Source: Gemmatimonadota bacterium (GTDB taxonomy: Bacteria; Gemmatimonadota; Gemmatimonadetes; Gemmatimonadales; Gemmatimonadaceae). From it: DNA of 5,828 bases. Shown here piece by piece: positions 1 to 5,756 of this stretch. The stretch covers positions 1-5,828 of the forward strand of contig JAQBQC010000535.1 of the NCBI GenBank assembly GCA_028287205.1, read 5' to 3'. The notes beneath the pieces are model-generated. The model saw only the letters and a list, made by a program, of their open reading frames with translations. It made no database searches and was not told where the DNA came from. How positions within the stretch are numbered: the first letter of the stretch is position 1; every line of letters begins with the position of its first letter. Made by a program: the position numbers and the translations under genes.

Positions 1-698
1 GGAACGTGCAGCACATCGTCCAGCGCCGCAGCGAGCATCGCCTCGTCCGCAGTCGCAAGCCCTCGCACCAGCGCCGCGCCCTTCGCCGCCGCCTGCACCG
101 CCGTCACGTGTGGCACCACGTTCGGCAGCGCCTCGCGCGCGCGCTTCGTCTCGAGCACGAACTCCGGAACCGCGTACACGAACGCGAGTGACGGATGCAC
201 CTCGAGCGGCGACACGATCACCTTCGATGCGTGCGTGAGCGCAAGCGTCGCGCCGCCGAACACGGAGGGGCAGACGTTGTCGGGATGACCCTCGAGCGCC
301 GTTCCGACCTCCGCGATGCCGAACGAGTCGAGCCCGAGATTGAGCATCTCGTTCGCGAGCGCCGCGCCGGCAACGAACGCCGCAGCCGATGAGCCGAGCC
401 CGCGCCCCACCGGAATCTCCGATGTGACCGTGAAGCGAAGCCGCTCCGGCACCGCCACTTTCTTGGCTCCGGCGGCCGCCCGGAATGCGATGTAGATCGC
501 GTCGTGGGAATCGCGTGTGTTGAGCGACGCGAGGGTGCCCGACCGCTTGAACTCGGGCTCCGGCGAGCCGCCATCGCCCTGCCGCACCGAGGCCGTGAGC
601 CAGCGGTCCACCGCAATCCCCACGCAATCGAAGCCTGCACCCAGATTCGCGGCGGAGGCAGGTACTCGAACAGTGGCGATGCGATCAGTAGCAGTCAC
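1..698 (-). CDS. thrB: Homoserine kinase (partial, C-terminus beyond window)
   Basis: This GHMP-family kinase phosphorylates the hydroxyl of L-homoserine with ATP in the cytoplasm, the step before threonine synthase in threonine synthesis. The reading frame on the minus strand gives 232 residues before the window ends. The substrate-side N-terminal motif PASAANLGAGFDC lies at residues 13-25. The ATP-binding loop PVGRGLGSSAA is at 96-106 and is followed by a long AAF-type helix. The ThrB signature EGHPDNV comes next, and the last residues read DDVLHVP, matching the family's D-x-LH segment. Family members are about 300 residues, so roughly 70 are missing. The start is a GTG at 696-698, chosen because the conserved motif should begin about a dozen residues in. 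No convincing Shine-Dalgarno precedes it. The gene follows the Crp-like gene by 59 bp on the same strand and could be co-transcribed with it. The family call is firm; the exact start is less so. Confidence 0.93.
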   Translation of the reverse strand, partial: MTATDRIATVRVPASAANLGAGFDCVGIAVDRWLTASVRQGDGGSPEPEFKRSGTLASLNTRDSHDAIYIAFRAAAGAKKVAVPERLRFTVTSEIPVGRGLGSSAAAFVAGAALANEMLNLGLDSFGIAEVGTALEGHPDNVCPSVFGGATLALTHASKVIVSPLEVHPSLAFVYAVPEFVLETKRAREALPNVVPHVTAVQAAAKGAALVRGLATADEAMLAAALDDVLHV

Positions 699-757
699 AG
701 CGAGAAGGCTAACGGCGCTGCGCGGATCCGTGAAGCGCGTCGGAGGTGCGATCGCGG

Positions 758-1495
758 CTACGCCTCGCGTCGAAAACCCGCGCCCACGGGCGCATGCTCG
801 TCCAAGTCTGCGAGCGGCGGGCGTGTCGCGGGCGCCAGCCGCATCACCAGCTTGTCGAGATCGGAGATGAACAGCCCGCCCCCCTCGCGCCGCACGAGCC
901 CCTCGGCGCACAGCCGCCCGAGCACGAGCGAGATCGATTCACGCGTGGCGCCCACCAGCTCACCGAGCAGGCGACGCGGCACGGGGGGCACGGCAGCACC
1001 GGCGCGCGTGTCGTGACTTTGGGCGAGTCGCACGAGCGACGCGATCAGGCGCTGCTCGACGGTGAGCATGGCGTGCTGGCCGAATTTCACGAGCAGGGCG
1101 GTCCGTTCGGACATGATCTGTCGCAGCAGTATCAAGGCAGTGGCGGGCTGCTCTCGCAACATTGCGCTGAAACGCGCCGAGCTGAGGTGCAGCGTCTCGC
1201 TCTCCTCCTCAGCCCGAGCTTGGCTCGCGTAGCTGGCCGAACCCTCCAGCCCTTCACCACCGAATGTCTCGCCTGGTGTCGCCACCCACGGCACGAAGCT
1301 ACGCCCCGCGCCCACCTGGTTTCGCAGCACTACTTGTCCGCGAAGAACCAGAAAAATGCCGTCTGCCGTCGCGCCCTGCTCATAGATCGTGAATCCAGCG
1401 GGCCAAGAGGTGCGGGCGCCAAAAGCGGCAATTTGATCCCGTTGCTCGCGAGCGACTCGAGTGATTTCTTTCATGAAGACGGACGGCGTAGCCAT
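758..1495 (-). CDS. Crp/Fnr-family transcriptional regulator
   Basis: A predicted DNA-binding regulator of 245 residues. Residues about 23-115 form the cyclic-nucleotide-binding-type beta roll, with FTIYEQGATADGIFLVLRGQ at 35-54 and PGETFGGEGL at 74-83. A dimerisation helix follows at about 112-142. The winged helix-turn-helix is at about 146-215, with GATRESISLVLGRL at 182-195 as the recognition helix. In the stretch where E. coli Crp has the phosphate-binding arginine (E-R-S-A), this protein reads S-Y-A-S, so cAMP binding is doubtful. The only cysteine is C196, inside the winged helix, so it cannot hold an FNR-type iron-sulphur cluster. The ligand is unknown. Start ATG 1493-1495 is chosen because GGTGG lies 4 bases upstream; ATGs at 1474, 1513 and 1519 are alternatives. 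It is divergent from the hydrogenase-like gene and lies upstream of thrB. A 30-residue tail follows the DNA-binding domain. Confidence 0.9.
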   Translation of the reverse strand: MATPSVFMKEITRVAREQRDQIAAFGARTSWPAGFTIYEQGATADGIFLVLRGQVVLRNQVGAGRSFVPWVATPGETFGGEGLEGSASYASQARAEEESETLHLSSARFSAMLREQPATALILLRQIMSERTALLVKFGQHAMLTVEQRLIASLVRLAQSHDTRAGAAVPPVPRRLLGELVGATRESISLVLGRLCAEGLVRREGGGLFISDLDKLVMRLAPATRPPLADLDEHAPVGAGFRREA

Positions 1496-1527
1496 GGGCC
1501 ACCAGTTTTGCATGAGCATTGCACGCT

Positions 1528-1539
1528 GGCATCCATGCC
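1528..1539. promoter_or_regulatory. Small palindrome in the divergent promoter gap (possible operator)
   Basis: GGCAT-CC-ATGCC is a perfect 5-bp inverted repeat with a 2-base spacer. It lies 33 bases upstream of the regulator start and about 83 bases upstream of the hydrogenase-like gene, within the 126-bp gap that must hold both promoters. It does not match the Crp (TGTGA-N6-TCACA) or Fnr (TTGAT-N4-ATCAA) consensus. An autoregulatory operator is a guess. Short palindromes also arise by chance in GC-rich DNA. Confidence 0.2.
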
Positions 1540-1621
1540 GCATGTCGGTGTGCCGTCTCGCAATGTACGGGCCGTAAAGTGAGCGGGCACAGCGGTTTCC
1601 CTCATTCGTGATCTCCAGAAA

Positions 1622-2989
1622 ATGTCCAGCTCCTCGCATGAGATGCCGGATGTTGGGACACCTTTCATCATCCTCGGCGCCGACGCCGTGCTGGCAGCTC
1701 TGCCGGCCTCGCCGGTGCAGCTGGCCCATGCCTGTCAGGCCCTGGGCTTCGAGCTGGCCGCGCCGGCCACGTGGGGCGATGAATTGATCGCGGAGAGCTG
1801 CCTCCAGCAGCTCGCCGGCTACGAGCACGCCACCGCGGTGATGTGCAGCTGCCCACTAGTCACTGAGCGACTGACGCGCGCGAGTACGATGCTCGAGCCG
1901 TTCATGCTGACCTTCACGTCGCCGCCCGTGGCAACGGCGCGCTATCTCCGCGCAGCGTACGAAGGACAGGCGCTTCACATCACCTACGCAGGCGCGTGCC
2001 CCGGCGCCGACGACGATTTGATCGATGCGCGCCTGCGTCCATCGGAGCTGCTCGACGCATTCGCCCAGAGCGGGATCACGCTCGCCGCGCAACCCAAGAG
2101 CTTCGACGCCCTCGTCCCGCTCGATCGCAGGCGCTTCTACTCGCTGCCGGGCGGTACCCCCGCGCGCGACCATGTGGAGCGCAGCGCGCGCCGCTCGCTC
2201 ATCGAGCTCGATGGCGAGGATGTCGTGCTCGAGCTCTCGCAGCGGCTCATCGAGCAAATTCCCGCCCTGGTCGATCTCGCCGTGCCGCTCGGCTGCGCGT
2301 GTGCGGGCGCCGGTGAGCACGCGCTGCGCGGCAAGCCACGCGCGGGGCTGCTGCTGCTCGAGCCGCCTCGTGCACGCCAGAAGGTGCTCGATCCGTCGCT
2401 CCGCGTGGAGGTCACACAGACGCTCATCGAAGCCTGTGCGCTGCGGGCCGCCGCGGCCGAGGAGCCGACACCACTCGAGGTGCACATGGCGGCTGATGCG
2501 ACGCCGGCGCCCGCGGCGGACGATCATTGCGACGAGCACGAGGTTGATCAGGTGCTCGAAACGCAGGCGCCGGAACGTGCAGCAGTCACTATGGCGGCGG
2601 ACGATGCCAGTGACGTGCGCGCCGACGCCGCCGGAGAATCGCCGAGCGATGTACAGGCCATCGCGATCCTTCGGCGGCGCTCGGTCAGCTTCCGATCGTC
2701 GGCGTCTGCGTCGGTTCCGCGATACGCGATGGAGAGCGGGGAGATGGTGCCGCGCGCCTCGCTGGCAGTGGTGCATCGTGCGCTCGCGCGCATAGCCAGT
2801 CGCAAGGCGCAGCGGCAACCGAAGATCGAGCGCGCCCGGCGCGACCTTTCGACGGATCTCCGCGAGGCGTCGAGCCGCGCGGTCGCGCGTACACCGCGCT
2901 CCCTCGCGATCTCCGCAGCGGACCTTCCGCGCCCGGTGCAGCCGCCCCCGCCCGCGCGGCGCCGGCTGCGCACGATGCTGGAGCTCTAG
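1622..2989 (+). CDS. Divergent [FeFe]-hydrogenase-like H-cluster-domain protein without ferredoxin domain
   Basis: A 455-residue protein. Residues about 14-232 resemble the C-terminal catalytic domain of iron-only hydrogenases and Nar1-like proteins. GFELAAPATWGDELIAES (42-59) corresponds to the family's GFD-x-V...G-x-D-L-x-x-x-E stretch. CSCP (75-78) sits at motif L1, YAGACPG (122-128) at L2, and GCACAG (224-229) at L3. The active enzyme has TSCCP, MPCxxK and a CxxxC pair. Here the first L1 cysteine is serine, the L2 lysine is absent and the last pair is CxC. A standard H-cluster is therefore unlikely, though iron-sulphur binding through C77, C126, C225 and C227 is plausible. There is no N-terminal ferredoxin domain: an in-frame stop lies at 1580-1582. 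Residues about 280-455 are low-complexity, first acidic, then arginine-rich with a PPPP segment. Most codons end in G or C, supporting a real gene. No clear Shine-Dalgarno precedes the ATG; an ATG at 1643 is an alternative. Hydrogenase activity should not be assumed; sensing or electron transfer is possible. Confidence 0.72.
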   Translation: MSSSSHEMPDVGTPFIILGADAVLAALPASPVQLAHACQALGFELAAPATWGDELIAESCLQQLAGYEHATAVMCSCPLVTERLTRASTMLEPFMLTFTSPPVATARYLRAAYEGQALHITYAGACPGADDDLIDARLRPSELLDAFAQSGITLAAQPKSFDALVPLDRRRFYSLPGGTPARDHVERSARRSLIELDGEDVVLELSQRLIEQIPALVDLAVPLGCACAGAGEHALRGKPRAGLLLLEPPRARQKVLDPSLRVEVTQTLIEACALRAAAAEEPTPLEVHMAADATPAPAADDHCDEHEVDQVLETQAPERAAVTMAADDASDVRADAAGESPSDVQAIAILRRRSVSFRSSASASVPRYAMESGEMVPRASLAVVHRALARIASRKAQRQPKIERARRDLSTDLREASSRAVARTPRSLAISAADLPRPVQPPPPARRRLRTMLEL

Positions 2990-3000
2990 CGCCAACCTTC

Positions 3001-3058
3001 GCTCCGCATCGCGCGGCCGGATCTCGAGTGCACGGGCTCGCGACGGCCGCGACGGAGC
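3001..3058 (+). terminator. Imperfect long hairpin just after the hydrogenase-like gene
   Basis: Three nested stems lie 11 bases after the stop codon. The outer stem pairs GCTCCG 3001-3006 with CGGAGC 3053-3058. The middle stem pairs CGCGGCCG 3012-3019 with CGGCCGCG 3044-3051. The inner stem pairs CGAG 3025-3028 with CTCG 3037-3040. There is no run of T afterwards, so this is not a classical intrinsic terminator. It could stabilise the transcript end or assist termination. The structure is seen; the role is inferred. Confidence 0.35.
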
Positions 3059-3192
3059 TGCGTGCCAGAATGACAAACGGCTCGCTCACCCTGACACACG
3101 CGTGCTCGAGTGCGCCCGGTCGCGCTGTCACTCTGGCAAAGTTTCGCTGGTACGTCCCCTGCTTTTTCCCGTCGTGCGCGAATGGGTCGCGC

Positions 3193-3216
3193 ATTGAAAA
3201 CGGAGAAGCGCACCGT
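3193..3216 (+). promoter_or_regulatory. Weak heat-shock-sigma-like promoter candidate before hsp20
   Basis: ATTGAAA at 3193-3199 is one base from the sigma-32 -35 element CTTGAAA. After 11 bases, CACCGT at 3211-3216 matches four of the six bases of CCCCAT. The site lies about 46 bp before the start codon of the small heat-shock gene. The match is poor at -10 and the phylum's heat-shock promoters are not known to me, so this is only a candidate. Confidence 0.18.
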
Positions 3217-3247
3217 CGGGTGACGTCTTTCCTTTTCGTCTACTCTC

Positions 3248-3254
3248 GAGGAGG
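3248..3254 (+). promoter_or_regulatory. Strong ribosome binding site of hsp20
   Basis: GAGGAGG, with 8 bases to the ATG at 3263-3265, is by far the best Shine-Dalgarno in the window. It favours the first of two tandem ATG codons; the second would be 11 bases away. It implies high translation once the message is made. The neighbouring genes have weak or no such signal. Confidence 0.85.
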
Positions 3255-3262
3255 AATTCCCT

Positions 3263-3724
3263 ATGATGACCGTACGCCCTCTCAGCCCCGCTCTGGACCG
3301 TATGTTCTCCCTCAACCGCGAGCTCGATCGCGCTTTGGGCGATGCAGTGACGCGCAGTGCCAGTCGCGTGTGGCACCCGGCAACTGATGTGATCGAGCAG
3401 GCCAATGGATATCTCATCGCGCTCGAGCTGCCTGGAGTGCAGCCGGATGCGGTGGAAGTCGTGTTCGAGCAGAACACGCTCACGGTGCGCGGAACCAAGG
3501 CGCCTACCGTGCAGCCGGCGGAAGATGCGGAGCTTCGCATCTACACGGCCGAGCGCGTGAGCGGCGCGTTCGAGCGCAGCTTCCGTCTACCCGAGCACGT
3601 CGACGGAAGTGCGATTCAGGCGACCTTCCAGAACGGAGTGCTGTCCCTCTCCATTCCGAAAAAGCCCGCGTCACAGCCGCGCAGGATAGAGATCAAGGGC
3701 ACCGAGCCCGCGATCAACGGCTGA
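3263..3724 (+). CDS. hsp20: Small heat-shock protein, Hsp20/alpha-crystallin family
   Basis: An ATP-independent holdase chaperone of 153 residues, a typical length for bacterial sHSPs. It should form large cytoplasmic oligomers that bind unfolding proteins and pass them to DnaK/ClpB. The alpha-crystallin domain spans about 38-135. It opens with P39-A-T-D, continues with GYLIALELPGVQPDAVEV (49-66) and NTLTVRGTK (71-79), and has an F-x-R-S-F-x-L-P segment at 103-110. The family signature A-x-F-x-N-G-V-L falls at 120-127, followed by IPKK. The C-terminal tail carries I-E-I at 142-144, the I-x-I motif that docks onto neighbouring subunits. The N-terminal arm has MFSLNRELDRAL. A strong Shine-Dalgarno fixes the start. 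It stands alone: the upstream gene ends 273 bp away and the downstream gene is convergent. Regulation is probably heat or stress responsive by family, but I see no CIRCE element and no clear RNA thermometer. Confidence 0.96.
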   Translation: MMTVRPLSPALDRMFSLNRELDRALGDAVTRSASRVWHPATDVIEQANGYLIALELPGVQPDAVEVVFEQNTLTVRGTKAPTVQPAEDAELRIYTAERVSGAFERSFRLPEHVDGSAIQATFQNGVLSLSIPKKPASQPRRIEIKGTEPAING

Positions 3725-3734
3725 GCGGCTCGAA

Positions 3735-3768
3735 GCGGTGGAGCGCGGCACGAGCCGCGCTCCACCGC
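3735..3768. terminator. Perfect 15-bp hairpin between convergent genes
   Basis: GCGGTGGAGCGCGGC at 3735-3749 pairs with its exact complement at 3754-3768 around the loop ACGA. It sits in the 48-bp gap between the stop of hsp20 and the stop of the MarC-family gene, the expected place for a shared terminator. Neither side has a T run, so it departs from the classical intrinsic form. It may instead act as a transcription block or an RNA-stabilising stem for both messages. Confidence 0.65.
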
Positions 3769-3772
3769 CACG

Positions 3773-4399
3773 CTACAGGTTGAGCGCCTCGCGCGCTCCG
3801 GTGATCACGAACTGCGTTGCGACCGCCGCGAGCAGCAGTCCCATGATGCGTGTCATCACGCGAATTCCGGTTTGACCCATGATGCTGACCAGTCGATCGC
3901 CGGCGCGCAGCGTCAGCCAGCAGATGATCGCGGTGACCCACACCGATCCATACACGGCGACGTTTCCCGCGATCGTGTGCGACTGCCCCGCGAGCACCAT
4001 CACCGTCGAGATGGCACCCGGTCCCGCGAGCATCGGCATCGCGAGCGGCGTGAACGCAACGTCCTCCTTTTCCTGCCCCTCCACGATCTCCTCGGTGCTT
4101 TCCTGTGTCGTGCGCTCGCCACGGAGCATGTCCATCGCGACGAGCCAGAGAATGAGTCCGCCGGCGATACGAAACGCCGGCAGCGTGATTCCGAACACCT
4201 TGAAGATCCCCGTTCCCGCTATGCCGAAGACGGTCATGAGGACACCAGCCGCGATGCACGCCCGGAACGCGGTCCGGTGCCGCTGCGCCTCCGACTGCCC
4301 TTGCGTGATGACGAGATACGTCGGAATCACGGCGATGGGATCGACGATGAAAAGCAGCGATGTGAACGTGACGAGCGCAAACTGGAGATACGTCGTCAT
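3773..4399 (-). CDS. MarC-family integral membrane protein
   Basis: A predicted inner-membrane protein of 208 residues, the usual length for the MarC (UPF0056) family, with about six transmembrane helices. Hydrophobic spans fall near 4-30, 45-66, 69-91, 118-140, 143-165 and 183-203. The family motif D-P-x-x-x-x-P is at 20-26 (DPIAVIP), AGPGAIST at 125-132, and the last helix reads GLLLAAVATQFVITGA at 187-202. A charged loop rich in E and K (about 93-113) separates helices three and four. The function of the family is unsettled: despite its name, MarC is not an established multidrug transporter. Its ATG (4397-4399) overlaps the stop of the Smr-like gene as ATGA, with no separate ribosome site visible, so it is probably translated by coupling. 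Its 3' end faces the small heat-shock gene across a hairpin. The family call is firm; the substrate is unknown. Confidence 0.94.
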   Translation of the reverse strand: MTTYLQFALVTFTSLLFIVDPIAVIPTYLVITQGQSEAQRHRTAFRACIAAGVLMTVFGIAGTGIFKVFGITLPAFRIAGGLILWLVAMDMLRGERTTQESTEEIVEGQEKEDVAFTPLAMPMLAGPGAISTVMVLAGQSHTIAGNVAVYGSVWVTAIICWLTLRAGDRLVSIMGQTGIRVMTRIMGLLLAAVATQFVITGAREALNL

Positions 4400-5004
4400 C
4401 TATCGTCGTACTCGTGCAGCGCCGCATTCAGCGCCGTGCGCAGACGCGCCTCGCGATCCGCCCCCTCCGGCACGCCCGCTGCCGCCGCCGCGAACTGCTC
4501 CAGCATCTCCTGCTCCACGAAGCTCGGCTTGGGCTCGACCCCGAGCTCCTCGATGGCGCGCTTCGCGAGAAGCCGCAGCAGTGCGCGCGTCGCGGGCTCC
4601 AGCGCCGCCAGCCCGGCCGGATCGCGCGGGGCGGGCTCGTGCGGATTGCGTGCGCGCTGCGGCGCATCGCGTACGGCATTGAGCCTGGCGAACGTCACGA
4701 CGAACGATCCCGGGGTGTGCTCTATCACCTCGTTGATCACACCCCGCCGGCGCAGCGACGCGAACAGCTGCACGATGGCCTCGCGCACGACCGACACACC
4801 GTCCGGACTGTTGTTTCCTCGCCCGGTGATCACCAACGCCTCCACGGCGCGACTCATCTGGCGCTCGCGCAACCAGTTCTCGGCCCGCCGCACCGCCTGC
4901 TCTCGCGACGGATGGTGTAGGCGCAGATTCAACGTCCGATCGGCGCCGAAGCGCATCTCGTCGAAGGCGCGATGCAGCGACGGCACGCGTGGGGTCTTCA
5001 CCAC
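4396..5004 (-). CDS. Smr (small MutS-related) domain protein with extra C-terminal region
   Basis: A 202-residue protein. Residues about 25-105 fit the Smr fold. LNLRLHHPSREQAV (25-38) stands where LDLHG-x-x-x-x-EA is usual. VITGRGNNS (58-66) stands for IIHGKG, followed by a VVREAIVQLF helix (72-81) and the closing strand SFVVTFA (100-106). Both signature histidines are altered: LDLH reads LNLR and HGxG reads TGRG. Smr domains act as nucleases or RNA/DNA-binding modules, so catalysis is doubtful here and nucleic-acid binding is the safer guess. Residues 107-202 hold a P/R-rich linker and two charged helices (about 134-175 and 182-197) that I do not recognise. The start shown is GTG; a second GTG follows at once and an ATG occurs at residue 17. 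None has a clear Shine-Dalgarno. It overlaps the MarC-family gene by 4 bases (ATGA), which suggests an operon. Confidence 0.7.
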   Translation of the reverse strand: MVKTPRVPSLHRAFDEMRFGADRTLNLRLHHPSREQAVRRAENWLRERQMSRAVEALVITGRGNNSPDGVSVVREAIVQLFASLRRRGVINEVIEHTPGSFVVTFARLNAVRDAPQRARNPHEPAPRDPAGLAALEPATRALLRLLAKRAIEELGVEPKPSFVEQEMLEQFAAAAAGVPEGADREARLRTALNAALHEYDDR

Positions 5005-5105
5005 GCGGCGGTCAGCTGCAGGGCAACCACGACGGCGCGAATTCGCATGCAGACAAAGCTACAGTCGCGATGCGTCGGCGTCAGTGGCGCGCGATGAGTG
5101 AGGGC

Positions 5106-5136
5106 AAAAACAAACCGCCCCCCATGAGGAGGGCGG
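5106..5136 (-). terminator. Rho-independent terminator of the outer-membrane protein gene
   Basis: Read on the minus strand, a 9-bp GC stem (arms 5128-5136 and 5115-5123, one G-T pair) closes the loop TCAT and is followed by TTTGTTTTT (5106-5114). It begins 23 bases after the stop codon of the barrel gene. This is the classical intrinsic form. It also separates this gene from the Smr-MarC pair downstream, which must therefore have its own promoter in 5005-5105. Confidence 0.92.
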
Positions 5137-5159
5137 CCGTTCACGCAACTTTCTGCGCT

Positions 5160-5747
5160 TTAAAACGTCAAGCCAACGCTGATCGGAATCATCTGCAGCT
5201 TCGGATTGTTGCCGTTGTTCTCGAAATCCGAACCCTTCAGGAAGACGTAGTGATACCGTGCTTCGATGAACGGCGAGAGGCTGGCAAGAGCGAACTTGAG
5301 ACCGACGCCGCCATTCAGACCGAACTTCGTAACACTGTTCGTGTTGAAGTCGCTCAGGTTCTCACCGGGGTTTGTGATCTTGAGGTTGTATACGCCGACC
5401 CCACCGAGGACATAGAACTTTGCCGGGCTCGCGGACGGAACGTTGAACACGGCATCCGCAGTTCCATCGATTACCCGATAGTGCGGACCACTGAAATTCT
5501 TGAAGTTGAACTGATTGAACGTGCCATCCACCCGCAGCCCCACGGGTGAGTCGGCAAAGCCGAAGTTCAGAAGCGCTCCGGCGTTCCATCCGGTCTTGAT
5601 CACGTCCTTGAAGTCACTCACCGGCAGCGTCACTCCACCCATGACTCCGAATTGAATCGGGCTCTTCGCGGCCATCTGCGCGGAGGCTCCGCTGCTCGCG
5701 ATGACAGCGAACCCCAAGATGGCTGCACCTGTAGCAATACGCCTCAT
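5160..5747 (-). CDS. Outer-membrane beta-barrel protein (OmpA/OprF-type small barrel)
   Basis: A secreted 195-residue protein. Residues 1-23 form a signal peptide: MRR, a hydrophobic core at 4-17 and an A-S-A end, with probable cleavage before Q24. The rest alternates polar and hydrophobic residues in about eight strands, for example IQFGVMGGVTLPV (31-43), NAGALLNFGF (55-64), GLRVDGTFNQF (70-80), FYVLGGVGVYNLKI (111-124), GLNGGVGLKFAL (143-154) and SPFIEARYHYVFL (158-170). It ends SVGLTF, and the terminal phenylalanine is the usual signal for BAM-mediated insertion. No globular domain follows, so this is a bare barrel of the family annotated as porin-like or OMP_b-brl; specific substrate or function cannot be read. 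ATG 5745-5747 is chosen because GAGGA lies 4 bases before it. Base composition, about 53% G+C where counted, is well below its neighbours, perhaps from high expression or transfer. A strong terminator follows. Confidence 0.92.
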   Translation of the reverse strand: MRRIATGAAILGFAVIASSGASAQMAAKSPIQFGVMGGVTLPVSDFKDVIKTGWNAGALLNFGFADSPVGLRVDGTFNQFNFKNFSGPHYRVIDGTADAVFNVPSASPAKFYVLGGVGVYNLKITNPGENLSDFNTNSVTKFGLNGGVGLKFALASLSPFIEARYHYVFLKGSDFENNGNNPKLQMIPISVGLTF

Positions 5748-5751
5748 AAGT

Positions 5752-5756
5752 TCCTC
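5752..5756 (-). promoter_or_regulatory. Ribosome binding site of the barrel protein gene
   Basis: GAGGA on the minus strand ends 4 bases before the ATG at 5745-5747. The spacing is short, but it decides the start: the in-frame GTG ten codons earlier (5775-5777) has no such signal and would put charged residues ahead of the signal peptide. Confidence 0.65.

Noticed and set aside
746..1582. Plus-strand open frame of 278 residues across the Crp-like gene
   Set aside because: It is the antisense of a clear Crp/Fnr regulator and has no recognisable domain.
1496..1828. Minus-strand extension of the Crp-like frame to 1828, giving 356 residues
   Set aside because: The extra 110 residues show no family similarity and run through the divergent promoter gap into the start of the hydrogenase-like gene. 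Crp-type proteins are about 220-250 residues.
1856..3076. Long minus-strand open frame of 406 residues opposite the hydrogenase-like gene
   Set aside because: Its product is an arginine-rich, low-information sequence typical of the antisense frame of a GC-rich gene. The plus-strand frame shows the recognisable domain and GC-ending codons.
3025..3113. Two GAGTGC stretches resembling half of a CIRCE heat-shock operator
   Set aside because: Neither has the partner TTAGCACTC at the 9-base spacing, so they are chance half-sites.
3134..3148. Sigma-54-like sequence TGGCAAAGTTTCGCT upstream of hsp20
   Set aside because: The GG and GC elements are 9 rather than 10 bases apart. Sigma-54 promoters are intolerant of that change.
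3221..3265. Possible RNA thermometer over the hsp20 ribosome site
   Set aside because: Only short, weak pairings (CTC with GAG, and the GGAATTCC self-palindrome) can be drawn, with no ROSE-type anti-Shine-Dalgarno.
3872..5101. Plus-strand open frame of 409 residues opposite MarC and Smr
   Set aside because: It lies opposite two genes with recognised family motifs, and its translation is low-complexity R/S/D-rich.
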